A DNA stretch of 64,000 nucleotides from CATQHS01 sp965203375. GTDB taxonomy: Bacteria > Actinomycetota > Acidimicrobiia > Acidimicrobiales > Aldehydirespiratoraceae. A program made the position numbers and the translations under genes. Positions 52,551 to 60,467 of this stretch are shown piece by piece (the first letter of the stretch is position 1; every line of letters begins with the position of its first letter). The notes beneath the pieces were generated by a model, which was given only the letters and a program-made list of their open reading frames with translations, did no database searches and was not told the DNA's origin. The stretch is taken from contig OZ241886.1 of the NCBI GenBank assembly GCA_965203375.1, forward strand, positions 2,418,001 through 2,482,000, written 5' to 3'.

Positions 52551-53513
52551 GTGAGCAGCAGCGTCGTCGCGGCTCCGGTGTGCGCCGATCCGGTGGCTTT
52601 GAACCTGTGGCATCCGGTGGCGGCGGTGACCGACACCGCCCCCGGCGTCGTGCATGAGACCCGGCTGCTCGAAGAGCCCCTGTCTTATGCGGTGACCGCC
52701 GGCGGCGAGGTCTGCGCCTGGCGGCCGGTCCCGCCGCTGGCGCCGGGCTCGCCGTTCGAGGCCGCCCCGGTGGCCGAGCCGCTTCCCGCCGTCACCCGGT
52801 ACGGCTACCTCTGGGCCAGCTACGGCACACCGCCCGACAACCTCTTCGACCTGCCCGAATTCCACGAACCCGACCGCCACAACGTCTGCGGCGCCACCAT
52901 CGGAGTCCGCACCTCCGCCCCCCGGGCAGTGGAGAACTTCCTGGACATGGGCCACTTCCCCTACGTCCACACCGGCTACCTCGGCATCGAGCCCCACACC
53001 GAGGTGGCCGACTACGACGTGAACCTGAGCCCCGACGGCTCACAGATCGTGGCCACCCGCTGCCAGTTCTTCCAGCCGATGGGCGCGGTCAACTCCTCCG
53101 GCGGAATGATGGTGGGCTACGTGTACCGGGTGCCCCACCCCTACTGCGCCATCCTCTACAAGTCAAACCCCCTCGACACCTCCCGCAGCGACGTCATAGC
53201 CCTCTTCTGCCAGCCAGTCGACGAAGTGACCATCCGGGCCCACATGCTGATGTCAATGCTCGACGACAGCGACCACCGGCTCATCAAATGGTTCCAATTG
53301 CTCATCTTCGGCCAAGACAAGCCCATCCTCGAAAACCAACACCCCCAACGCCTGCCCCTGCACCCCCGAGCAGAAACACCAATCCGCGCCGACAAAATGG
53401 CCATCGCCTACCGGCGCTGGCTGACCGACATGGGCCTCGCCTACGGCGTCATCCCGGCCGAGGTGACAGGCAACGGGCACCGCGGCACCTGGCCGTTGCC
53501 GACCCGGAAGTGA
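52551..53513 (+). CDS. Rieske-type oxygenase alpha-subunit-like protein lacking the Rieske cluster ligands
   Basis: The 320-residue protein has the catalytic iron motif of Rieske mononuclear-iron oxygenases: ENFLDMGHFPYVH (E-x3-D-x2-H-x4-H), followed by the C-terminal fold of the vanillate demethylase-like group. The N-terminus keeps the entry strand (LNLWHPVAAVTD, LLEEPLSYAVTAGGEVCAW), but the two Cys-His pairs that hold the 2Fe-2S cluster are absent, and the Rieske domain is shorter by about 40 residues. It can therefore hardly take electrons in the usual way. It may be an inactive relic, a protein that uses another partner, or a non-oxygenase. The stop overlaps the ribokinase start (GTGA). 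Confidence 0.75.
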   Translation: MSSSVVAAPVCADPVALNLWHPVAAVTDTAPGVVHETRLLEEPLSYAVTAGGEVCAWRPVPPLAPGSPFEAAPVAEPLPAVTRYGYLWASYGTPPDNLFDLPEFHEPDRHNVCGATIGVRTSAPRAVENFLDMGHFPYVHTGYLGIEPHTEVADYDVNLSPDGSQIVATRCQFFQPMGAVNSSGGMMVGYVYRVPHPYCAILYKSNPLDTSRSDVIALFCQPVDEVTIRAHMLMSMLDDSDHRLIKWFQLLIFGQDKPILENQHPQRLPLHPRAETPIRADKMAIAYRRWLTDMGLAYGVIPAEVTGNGHRGTWPLPTRK

Positions 53514-54499
53514 GACCCACAGCGAAAGCCGTGGTGAAACCCGCAACCGCGCCAGCCGCGGCCCCCACCCCGCTCGCCGGGGGGCCGGAGGTGGCCGTGG
53601 TGGGCAGCGCCAACCTGGATCTGGTGGTGGAGGTGGAGGCCGTCCCGGTGGCGGGCCAGACGGTGATGGGCGGCGACCTGGCCCGGATTCCCGGCGGCAA
53701 GGGGGCCAACCAGGCCGTGGCCGCGGCCCGGCTGGGCCGCCGGGTGGCCATGGTCGGGCGGGTCGGCGACGACGAGGCCGGGGCCATGCTGCGGGAGGCG
53801 CTGGCCGCCGCCGGGGTGGACGTCGCCTGCCTGCGGACTGCGCCCGGCGCCCCCAGCGGGGTGGCGCTCATCGCGGTGGCCGCCGACGGTGACAACGCCA
53901 TAGTGGTCAGCCCCGGCGCCAACGGCCGGGTGGCCCGCGGCGACGTGATCTCGGCCGGGTCGGTTCTGGCCCGGGCCAAGGTGACCCTGCTGCAGCTCGA
54001 GATCCCCCTCGACGCGGTGGCCGACGCGGCCTCGGCCTCGGCCGGGACGGTGGTGCTGAACCCGGCCCCGGCCACTCCCCTGCCCGACGGCCTGCTCGAA
54101 CGGGTGGACGTGCTGGTCCCCAACCAGACCGAGCTGGCCGCGCTGGTCGGCCACGACGGGCCGGTGGACGCCGAGGCGGCCGCCGCCCTGGCCCGCCAGC
54201 TCCCGACGGCCGCCGTGGTCGTCACCCTGGGGGCCGAGGGCGCGCTGGTGGTGGCCGACGGCGACGCCACCCTGGTGCCGGCGCCGCCGGTGACCCCCAA
54301 AGACACCACCGCAGCCGGCGACGCCTTCTGCGGCGCCTTGGCCGACGCGCTGGTGGACGGCGCCGATCTGGTGGAGGCAACCCGCTGGGCCGTGCGGGTG
54401 GGCGCGGCCGCCACTCTGCGCCCCGGCGCCCAGCCCTCGCTCCCCACCCGCCCCGAAGTAGACCGCCTACTAACAGAAGCCGCCAACGACCGTGCCTGA
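53510..54499 (+). CDS. rbsK: Ribokinase / PfkB-family sugar kinase
   Basis: This 329-residue kinase has the PfkB pattern of ribokinase: VVGSANLDLVVEVEAVPVAG, GGKGANQAVAAARLG near the start, GRVGDDEAGA and the C-terminal TTAAGDAFCGALADAL with the catalytic Asp. Ribose is the probable substrate, but other ribosides are phosphorylated by the family. Its GTG overlaps the stop of the oxygenase gene, and a nucleoside hydrolase is encoded nearby (55488), so ribose salvage is plausible (inference). About 30 residues of Ala/Pro linker precede the fold. Confidence 0.85.
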   Translation: MRPTAKAVVKPATAPAAAPTPLAGGPEVAVVGSANLDLVVEVEAVPVAGQTVMGGDLARIPGGKGANQAVAAARLGRRVAMVGRVGDDEAGAMLREALAAAGVDVACLRTAPGAPSGVALIAVAADGDNAIVVSPGANGRVARGDVISAGSVLARAKVTLLQLEIPLDAVADAASASAGTVVLNPAPATPLPDGLLERVDVLVPNQTELAALVGHDGPVDAEAAAALARQLPTAAVVVTLGAEGALVVADGDATLVPAPPVTPKDTTAAGDAFCGALADALVDGADLVEATRWAVRVGAAATLRPGAQPSLPTRPEVDRLLTEAANDRA

Positions 54500-54547
54500 A
54501 TGAGCTAAACCCGAGATGCGGCGGCAGAGGTGAGCGGTACGGGCTGC

Positions 54548-54991
54548 CTACTGTCGGTTCGGGTTGCGATCGAGCCAGATCTGGAGCGTTTCGGTGGTCC
54601 AAGTAGGCACGCCAGTACCCAGGTAGTCGTTGTCGTTGGTCCAGATACCCGCCGACAGCACCAACGCGCAGGCGACCGCGGGCCAGTCGTCGGGGTCGCG
54701 CCGTGACCGGGCGAGAGCCTCGTCCTCGGCAGCGGCGTAGACGGCCTTGTCAATCACGGTGATGTTGGCTCGGACAGTCCCGAGGCAAATGGAGGTCAAC
54801 TCTTCGACGATCTCGTATCGGAGCTGCCGAGCGCGCCCGAACGCTGCGGCCCGCCGGGGCAGTTCCACGGTTGTCTCAATCCACATCTGGTCAGGCAAGA
54901 ACAATTCGAGCCGGTCATCCTCTAGACGTTGACGGCCCTTGACGCGAAGCAACTCGCCGACGAGCACGCTGGTGTCGACGACCAGTCGCAT
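54548..54991 (-). CDS. PIN-domain toxin (VapC-like)
   Basis: The 147-residue protein starts LVVDTSVLVGELL with the first Asp of a PIN active site, has LPDQMWIETTVELPRRA with the Glu, and IWTNDNDYLGTG with the last Asp residues. Such proteins are RNase toxins. It follows the Phd-like antitoxin gene with an ATGA overlap on the same strand, giving a typical two-gene toxin-antitoxin unit. Its frame extends upstream through the antitoxin gene, but the ATG at 54991 is the natural start. Confidence 0.88.
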   Translation of the reverse strand: MRLVVDTSVLVGELLRVKGRQRLEDDRLELFLPDQMWIETTVELPRRAAAFGRARQLRYEIVEELTSICLGTVRANITVIDKAVYAAAEDEALARSRRDPDDWPAVACALVLSAGIWTNDNDYLGTGVPTWTTETLQIWLDRNPNRQ

Positions 54992-55233
54992 CAACACCAG
55001 CCGCGGGTTACCTCTTCGACCAACTCGTCTTCGTTGAGGCCGGTCCTGGCCAGGATGTCCTCGACCACATCGCCCAAACGCTCGAGAGCTTCCCGGCCAG
55101 CGCGTCGGTCTTTCGCCGAGATGGGGACGAAGAACCCGATGGGCTCGCCGCGGCGCTCTATGACAAGCATCTCTCCCGCGCTCATCATCCGCGTCGCCCC
55201 GTCTCTGAACTCTCTCACTCCGACGGTCCTCAT
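54991..55233 (-). CDS. Phd/YefM-type antitoxin
   Basis: The 80-residue protein starts VGVREFRDGATRMMSAGEML, the usual Phd/YefM dimerisation and DNA-binding fold, followed by VIERRGEPIGFFVPI. The C-terminal part would cover the PIN toxin. The ATG has GAGGAG six bases upstream; a TACATT hexamer at 55262-55267 on the same strand may be its -10. Antitoxin and toxin share four bases. Confidence 0.85.
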   Translation of the reverse strand: MRTVGVREFRDGATRMMSAGEMLVIERRGEPIGFFVPISAKDRRAGREALERLGDVVEDILARTGLNEDELVEEVTRGWC

Positions 55234-55321
55234 AGAACACTCCTCAACGGTTGTGGTCACCAATGTAGCCACAACATGAATGTAACAGCGATGCCGGGTG
55301 ATCCCGTTACTTGAATCCCAT

Positions 55322-55410
55322 GCGCCAGGCCGGGGGGTGGCACGGGGGTTAGCGTCGGCGCCGCTCGCGGCGACGACCGCCCCCGTGACAGGACCCGCCG
55401 GCCGGGACGA
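55322..55410 (+). repeat. Palindromic repeat family, copy D (divergent inner stem)
   Basis: The outer arms are as in the other copies, but the inner segment (GTTAGCGTCGGCGCC and the reverse side GGCGACGAC) is quite different yet still nearly self-complementary. It lies between the antitoxin gene and the nucleoside hydrolase gene, co-oriented with the latter. Confidence 0.8.
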
Positions 55411-55475
55411 TCCGCAACCGCCCGCGACGGACAATCCCAGAAGTCGAATCTCCGAGAGATCGGCGACCCGGCACC

Positions 55476-55481
55476 TAGGCT
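55476..55481 (+). promoter_or_regulatory. Leaderless -10 element of nucleoside hydrolase gene
   Basis: TAGGCT is six bases before the ATG at 55488, identical in sequence and spacing to the element of the hydrolase gene at 16282. Confidence 0.6.
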
Positions 55482-55487
55482 CAGACC

Positions 55488-56441
55488 ATGAGCGCTGGGT
55501 CTGGCGATCGGCCCCGGATGCTGCTCGACTGCGATCCGGGGCTCGACGACGCCGTCGCCATCCTGACCGCCGCCCATTACGGCGACTTGGTGGGTATCAC
55601 CACCGTCAGCGGGAACGTGGGGCTCGACCACACCACCCGCAACGCCCTGGCCGTCGCCGAACTCGCCGGACTCGACGTGCCGGTGCATCGGGGCGCGGCC
55701 CGGCCCCTGGTGGCCCCGGCCCAGGACGCGGCCCGCGTCCACGGACCCACCGGGCTGGGCGACGCCGTCCTGCCCGAGCCCGTCCGGTCGGCCGGCCCCG
55801 GAAGTGCCGCCGACTTCATATCCGAGACGGCCCGGACGGTCGACGGCCTTCACCTGGTGGCGATCGGCCCGTTCACCAACGTGGCGCTGGCGCTGCGCAA
55901 CGACCCCGACTTGGCCGGGCATCTGGACGGGATCACCGTCATGGGCGGGTCGGCCGCCGGCGGCAATGTCACCGCGGCCGCCGAGTTCAACGTCTGGGCC
56001 GACCCCGAGGCGGCCGCCATCGTCTTCGCCGACGCCGCCCCGACCACCCCGGTCACCATGGTCGGGCTCGACGCCACCGGCCAGGTGCTGTTCGGCCCGC
56101 CCGAGGCCGACCGGATGCGGGCTTCGGGCATCCCGGCGGCCGCCTTGGCCGCCGACTTGGTGGACTACGCCCACCGGCGGTGCCTGGAGGCCGGGCGCCC
56201 GGCCACCCCCCTGCACGACGCGGTGGCCGTCATCGCCGTCACCCATCGGGGCCTGTTCACCACATCGCGCCGCCCGGTGGAGGTGGAACTGCGGGGCGAG
56301 CACACCCGGGGCATGACCGTGGTGGACGACCGTCCCGGTGCCGAGGGCACAGGAGCCTGCGACGTGGTGCGCGAAGTTCAAGCCGACCGGGTCAAAGAAC
56401 TCATAATCGAGGCGGTGACCGCAGCGCCAGCCACCCCGTAG
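55488..56441 (+). CDS. Inosine-uridine-type nucleoside hydrolase
   Basis: This 317-residue enzyme releases ribose from nucleosides. The calcium-binding DCDPGLDDAVAIL is present at the N-terminus, followed by VSGNVGLDHTTRNAL, then IGPFTNVALAL, the VMGGSAAGGNVTAAAEFNVW segment and, near the end, LHDAVAVIAV with the last metal Asp. It would supply ribose to the nearby ribokinase (inference). A leaderless promoter fixes the start. Confidence 0.92.
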   Translation: MSAGSGDRPRMLLDCDPGLDDAVAILTAAHYGDLVGITTVSGNVGLDHTTRNALAVAELAGLDVPVHRGAARPLVAPAQDAARVHGPTGLGDAVLPEPVRSAGPGSAADFISETARTVDGLHLVAIGPFTNVALALRNDPDLAGHLDGITVMGGSAAGGNVTAAAEFNVWADPEAAAIVFADAAPTTPVTMVGLDATGQVLFGPPEADRMRASGIPAAALAADLVDYAHRRCLEAGRPATPLHDAVAVIAVTHRGLFTTSRRPVEVELRGEHTRGMTVVDDRPGAEGTGACDVVREVQADRVKELIIEAVTAAPATP

Positions 56442-56523
56442 AGGGCAACCGGCTATGGCATCCGATGTGATCCCCGGCGCGAGCCCGCGTTAGAGATTGC
56501 CCGTGGCGAGCTTCCCTTCAGAG

Positions 56524-56542
56524 GCGGTTAACCCAGAACCGC
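56524..56542. terminator. Short hairpin between convergent genes
   Basis: GCGGTT and AACCGC form a 6-bp stem with a 7-nt loop, extended by GAG/CTC with one bulge, between the nucleoside hydrolase and the convergent ArfB-like gene. There is no U-tract. Confidence 0.35.
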
Positions 56543-56548
56543 TCTCAG

Positions 56549-56971
56549 TCAGAGCGAGTCGAGCCCCGAAGGGTCGATGCGGCGGCGGGCCCGCTTGGTC
56601 TCGGACCGGCGGCGCTTCCCGTCGAGCCGCCGCCGACGGGCCCGGCCGGACGGGCGAGTAGGCCGTCTCGGCTCGGCAGAGGCGAGGCCGTCCCGCAGCC
56701 GCTGCTCCAGCCGGTCAAGGGCAATGTCGCGGTTGCGGGCCTGCGAGCGGGTGTCGTCGACTGCCACCCGCAGGTCGGGGCCGTACTGCTCGACCAGTTT
56801 GCGGCGGGTCTCGGGCGACATGGACCCAGCCTCGCCCAAGTCGATCACCGCCTCCGCCCTGGTGCTCGAGCGGTTGGCGTGCTGCCCGCCCGGCCCGCCG
56901 GAGGGGCTGAACCGCCAGGAGACCTCCGCGGCCGACACGCTCCCGCCCGAAAAAGTGAGCACGCGTTCCAC
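56549..56971 (-). CDS. arfB: ArfB-like peptidyl-tRNA hydrolase (ribosome rescue)
   Basis: The 140-residue protein has the release-factor catalytic GGPGGQHANRSSTRAE and a basic C-terminal tail (RRRRLDGKRRRSETKRARRR) that in ArfB enters the mRNA channel of stalled ribosomes. It lacks the codon-recognition domains of full release factors. The GTG start has TAGGTT seven bases upstream, a leaderless start. Confidence 0.88.
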   Translation of the reverse strand: MERVLTFSGGSVSAAEVSWRFSPSGGPGGQHANRSSTRAEAVIDLGEAGSMSPETRRKLVEQYGPDLRVAVDDTRSQARNRDIALDRLEQRLRDGLASAEPRRPTRPSGRARRRRLDGKRRRSETKRARRRIDPSGLDSL

Positions 56972-56978
56972 CCACCCG

Positions 56979-56984
56979 AACCTA
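56979..56984 (-). promoter_or_regulatory. Leaderless -10 element of arfB
   Basis: On the minus strand TAGGTT is seven bases before the GTG at 56971. Confidence 0.55.
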
Positions 56985-57004
56985 CCGGTGCGCTCCGACC
57001 CCAG

Positions 57005-57517
57005 TCAGCGGGGGCGGTGGATTTCGGCTAGCCAGTTGTCGTCGATCTCGATTGGGCACAGCGACCAGCAGGCGCTCACCAGCCAGGCCACCACCTCGGC
57101 GGGGCCGGTGCCGGAGGCAACTTCGGCCACGATCCCCCGCTTGGCGTGGTCCTGCACCTTCCGCCAGCCCGTGGGCAGGTCCAGTCCGGCGTCCCGCAGC
57201 CGGTCCAGGGCTTTGGGCCCGGCCCCGTGGGCGACGCCGACCACGGCCGGCGACGGCTTCCGGCCCGCCCGGCCCCCGGCGGGCTCACCGGTCTTCACCG
57301 CCGGGGTCCAGGTGCCCATGGGCACGACCGGGCCCCGGCCCGAGAACCACCGGCCCAGCGCGGACGGCGCCGGAAGCCGGTCGATCTGGTCGTCTCGCAG
57401 CCCCGGCCCCAGGTTGATCCAGCCCCGGCCCAGGGCCTCTAGTTCGATCATGGCCGCCTCGACCGGCCCCGGCGACGCCGAGGTGAAGGCAACCGTCTCG
57501 GTCTCGAACGATCTCAC
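57005..57517 (-). CDS. Conserved-looking protein of unknown function
   Basis: The 170-residue product has no membrane segment or signal. It begins with a beta-rich stretch (VRSFETETVAFTSASPGPVE), has IELEALGRGWINLGPGL and VVPMGTWTPAVKTG, and ends in a helix-rich part (WLVSACWSLCPIEIDDNWL). I do not recognise it. It is divergent from metY, and the two starts are separated by 28 bp. The start at GTG 57517 is supported by TACCGT eight bases upstream. Confidence 0.55.
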   Translation of the reverse strand: MRSFETETVAFTSASPGPVEAAMIELEALGRGWINLGPGLRDDQIDRLPAPSALGRWFSGRGPVVPMGTWTPAVKTGEPAGGRAGRKPSPAVVGVAHGAGPKALDRLRDAGLDLPTGWRKVQDHAKRGIVAEVASGTGPAEVVAWLVSACWSLCPIEIDDNWLAEIHRPR

Positions 57518-57525
57518 CGCCGCCG

Positions 57526-57535
57526 ACGGTACCCT
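57526..57535. promoter_or_regulatory. Overlapping divergent -10 elements (unknown gene and metY)
   Basis: On the minus strand TACCGT (57526-57531) is eight bases before the GTG at 57517. On the plus strand TACCCT (57530-57535) is ten bases before the ATG of metY at 57546. They share two bases, so use of one should exclude the other. Confidence 0.45.
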
Positions 57536-57545
57536 CCGACCTGCT

Positions 57546-58841
57546 ATGGCCGACCGATCCTGGGGCTTCAGGACCAGGGCCCTGCACGCCGGCGCCCCGC
57601 CCGATCCCACCACCGGGGCCCGGGCCCTGCCCATCTACCAGTCGACCAGCTTCGTGTTCGAGGACACCGCCGACGCCGCCGACCTGTTCGCCCTCCAGAA
57701 GTACGGCACCATCTACACTCGCATCTCCAACCCCACCACCGCCGCCTTCGAGGAGCGCATGGCCAGCCTGGAGGGGGGCATCGGGGCGGTGGCCACGGCC
57801 AGCGGCCAGGCCGCCGAGTTCCTCACCGCCACCGCCCTGGCCTCGGCCGGCGACCACATGGTGGCCTCAGCCGGGCTCTACGGCGGCACCTACACCCAGT
57901 TCGACGTGACCCTGCGCCGCCTCGGCATCGACACCACCTTCGTGGACGGCACCGACCCGTGCGCCTTCGCCGCCGCGGTCCGGCCCGAGACCAAGCTGCT
58001 GTACACCGAGATAATCGCCAACCCGTCGGGGGCCATCGCCGACGTGGAGGCCCTGGCCGAGGTGGCCCGGGCCCACAAGCTCCCCCTGGCCGTCGACTCC
58101 ACCTTCGCCACCCCGTATCTGTGCCGGCCCCTCGATCACGGGGCCGACATCGCCCTGCACTCGGCCACCAAGTTCCTGGGCGGCCACGGCACTTCCATCG
58201 CCGGGGTGATCGCCGAGGCGGGCCGGTTCGACTGGGCGTCGGGCCGGTTCCCGGAGTTCACCGAGCCGATACCGAGCTACAACGGCCTGCGGTGGTGGGG
58301 CAACTTCGGCGAGTACGCCTTCTGCACCAAGGTGAGGGCCGAGCAGCTGCGGGACGTGGGGGCCTGCCTGTCGCCGTTCAACGCCTTTCTGCTCATGCAG
58401 GGGCTGGAGACGCTGGCGCTGCGCATGGACGCCCACGTGGCCAACGCCCGGGCTGTAGCCGAGTGGCTCGACGCCGACCCCAGGGTGACCTGGGTGAAGT
58501 GGGCCGGACTGGAGGACCACCCCCACCACGAGCTGGCCCGCCGCTATCTGCCCAAGGGTCCGGGGGCCGTCTTCACCTTCGGGGTGAGGGGCGGGCGGGC
58601 GGCCGGGGCGCGCTTCATCGAGTCGCTGCAGCTCATCTCTCATTTGGCCAACGTGGGCGACGCCAAGTCGCTGGTGATCCACCCGGCCTCCACCACCCAT
58701 CAGCAGCTCTCCGACGACGAGCTGGCCGCGGCCGGGGTGGGCGAGGACATGGTGCGCATCTCAGTCGGGCTGGAGGACATCGACGACATCCTGTGGGACC
58801 TCGACCAGGCACTGACCGCCGCCGCGGCCGACCGAGGCTGA
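57546..58841 (+). CDS. metY: O-acetyl-L-homoserine sulfhydrylase (MetY-type)
   Basis: This 431-residue enzyme is a Cys/Met-metabolism PLP enzyme. It begins TRALHAGAPPDPTTGARALP, has YTRISNPT, the cofactor region (GYGGTYTQF-like YGGTYTQF) and the PLP Lys in LHSATKFLGGHGTS. Length and the insert after the PLP Lys (AEAGRFDWASGRFPEFTEP) match MetY rather than cystathionine gamma-synthase. It makes homocysteine from O-acetylhomoserine and sulfide, the direct route. The next gene encodes a CoA-binding protein, a common partner of metY. Confidence 0.9.
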   Translation: MADRSWGFRTRALHAGAPPDPTTGARALPIYQSTSFVFEDTADAADLFALQKYGTIYTRISNPTTAAFEERMASLEGGIGAVATASGQAAEFLTATALASAGDHMVASAGLYGGTYTQFDVTLRRLGIDTTFVDGTDPCAFAAAVRPETKLLYTEIIANPSGAIADVEALAEVARAHKLPLAVDSTFATPYLCRPLDHGADIALHSATKFLGGHGTSIAGVIAEAGRFDWASGRFPEFTEPIPSYNGLRWWGNFGEYAFCTKVRAEQLRDVGACLSPFNAFLLMQGLETLALRMDAHVANARAVAEWLDADPRVTWVKWAGLEDHPHHELARRYLPKGPGAVFTFGVRGGRAAGARFIESLQLISHLANVGDAKSLVIHPASTTHQQLSDDELAAAGVGEDMVRISVGLEDIDDILWDLDQALTAAAADRG

Positions 58842-58916
58842 CCGTGGCTGACCAGCCCAGACGCCGGGCCGTGGCTGAGACCCGAAACAAGGCCGGAACC
58901 GCCCCGAGAGCAAACC

Positions 58917-59447
58917 ATGGCTGACCGCACCGACGAACTGCGCCCCGAGGAGGCCGAGGCCGTCGAGGGCTGGGCGCCGCCCACCGCCCAGCAGCGGCGG
59001 GCGATCCTGCGGCGGTCGAAGTCGGTGGCCATGGTGGGGGCGTCGTCGAACCCGGCCCGGGCCAGCAACTTCGTGGCCACCTACCTGCTGTCGTCCTCCA
59101 CCGACTACGACGTGTACTTCGTCAACCCCCGGGAGAGCGAGATCTACGGCCGGCCGGTGTACGACTCCCTGGAGGACCTGCCGGTGACGCCCGACATCGT
59201 CGACGTGTTCCGCCGCTCCGAGGACCTGCCCGAGGCGGCCGACGCCGCCATCGCGGCCGGGGCCCGCACTTTCTGGGCCCAGCTCGGCCTGTGGAGCCCC
59301 GAGGCCGTCCGCCGGTGCGCAGCCGCCGGCCTGGACGTGGTGATGAACCGCTGCCTGAAGATCGAGCACGCCCGCTTCGCCGGCGGGCTGAACCTGGCCG
59401 GCTTCGACACCGGAGTCATCACCTCCCGCCGCTTCGCCCGCCTCTGA
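58917..59447 (+). CDS. CoA-binding protein
   Basis: The 176-residue protein is a stand-alone CoA-binding (Rossmann) domain: SVAMVGASSNPARASNFVATYL, VYFVNPRESEIYGRPVYDSLED, IVDVFRRSEDLPEAADAAIA, and VMNRCLKIEHAR near the end. Such proteins often lie next to metY and may bind an acyl-CoA or regulate it. It follows metY by 75 bp. No ribosome-binding site is evident before the ATG. Confidence 0.85.
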   Translation: MADRTDELRPEEAEAVEGWAPPTAQQRRAILRRSKSVAMVGASSNPARASNFVATYLLSSSTDYDVYFVNPRESEIYGRPVYDSLEDLPVTPDIVDVFRRSEDLPEAADAAIAAGARTFWAQLGLWSPEAVRRCAAAGLDVVMNRCLKIEHARFAGGLNLAGFDTGVITSRRFARL

Positions 59448-59462
59448 CCGCGCCATGACGCA

Positions 59463-60467
59463 ATGACCGGCAACAAGTCGCCCGAAGACGCCCGCGACGC
59501 TGAAACTGCCGTAAGCGAAGCATCAAGCGAAGCATCAACAGATGAAGCATCAACAGACGTTGACCGCATACAAGGCGGTGAGCATCCAAACGACCGGGTT
59601 GTCTTCAGCGACAACATGGAAGTGCTGCCCTCGCTGCCCGCCGCCTCGGCCCGGCTGATCTACATCGACCCGCCGTTCAACACCGGCACGACCCGGGTGA
59701 GGCGAACGCTGGAGACAGTGCGCAGCGACGACGGCGACCGCACCGGCTTCGGGGGCCGCAGCTACCGGTCCGCCGAACTGGGACGCACCGAGTACGGCGA
59801 CAGCTTCGACAGCTTTCTCGACTTCATCGGGCCCCGCCTGCGCCAGGCCCGCCGCCTGCTAACCGACGACGGCACCCTCTACCTGCACCTCGACTACCGC
59901 GAGGCCCATTACTGCAAGGTGCTGCTCGATCAAATCTTCGGGCGGGAGTGCTTCATAAACGAGATCATCTGGGCCTACGACTACGGCGGGCGCTCCAAGC
60001 GGCGCTGGCCCGCCAAACACGACACCATCCTCATGTACGCCAAGGACCCGGACCGCTATTTCTTCGACCAAGACGCCATCGAGCGCATCCCCTACATGGC
60101 GCCGGGGCTGGTGTCGGCCGAGAAGGCCAGCCGGGGCAAGCTGCCCACCGACGTGTGGTGGCACACCATCGTCGCCACCAACGGCTCGGAGAAGACCGGC
60201 TACGCCACCCAGAAGCCCGAAGGAGTGCTACGCCGCATAATCATGGCGTCCTCGCAGCCCGGCGACCTAGTGGTGGACTTCTTCGCCGGATCGGGAACCA
60301 CCGGGGCGGTGGCCCGCCAGCTAGATCGCTCGTTCCTGCTGGTCGACAGCAACTGGACGGCGATCGAGACCATCGCCCGCCGGCTGGGCCTCGCCGGCAT
60401 CGCCTACACCGACGCCGCCGGCCGCCCCATCGACGACAAACACCTTCTCTCGCTGGGAACGACTTAG
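59463..60467 (+). CDS. Orphan site-specific DNA methyltransferase (N4/N6, beta-type order)
   Basis: The 334-residue methyltransferase has the catalytic DPPF (LIYIDPPFNTGTT) before the AdoMet motif (DFFAGSGTTGAVARQLDR), the order of beta-class amino-methyltransferases that modify adenine N6 or cytosine N4. Residues 20-40 consist of short Ser/Glu/Ala/Thr repeats (SEASSEASTDEASTD) encoded by AT-richer repeats of GAAGCATCA. No restriction gene is next to it, so it is probably a regulatory or orphan enzyme. Its 3' end overlaps a tiny convergent antitoxin-like gene by four bases. Confidence 0.85.
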   Translation: MTGNKSPEDARDAETAVSEASSEASTDEASTDVDRIQGGEHPNDRVVFSDNMEVLPSLPAASARLIYIDPPFNTGTTRVRRTLETVRSDDGDRTGFGGRSYRSAELGRTEYGDSFDSFLDFIGPRLRQARRLLTDDGTLYLHLDYREAHYCKVLLDQIFGRECFINEIIWAYDYGGRSKRRWPAKHDTILMYAKDPDRYFFDQDAIERIPYMAPGLVSAEKASRGKLPTDVWWHTIVATNGSEKTGYATQKPEGVLRRIIMASSQPGDLVVDFFAGSGTTGAVARQLDRSFLLVDSNWTAIETIARRLGLAGIAYTDAAGRPIDDKHLLSLGTT

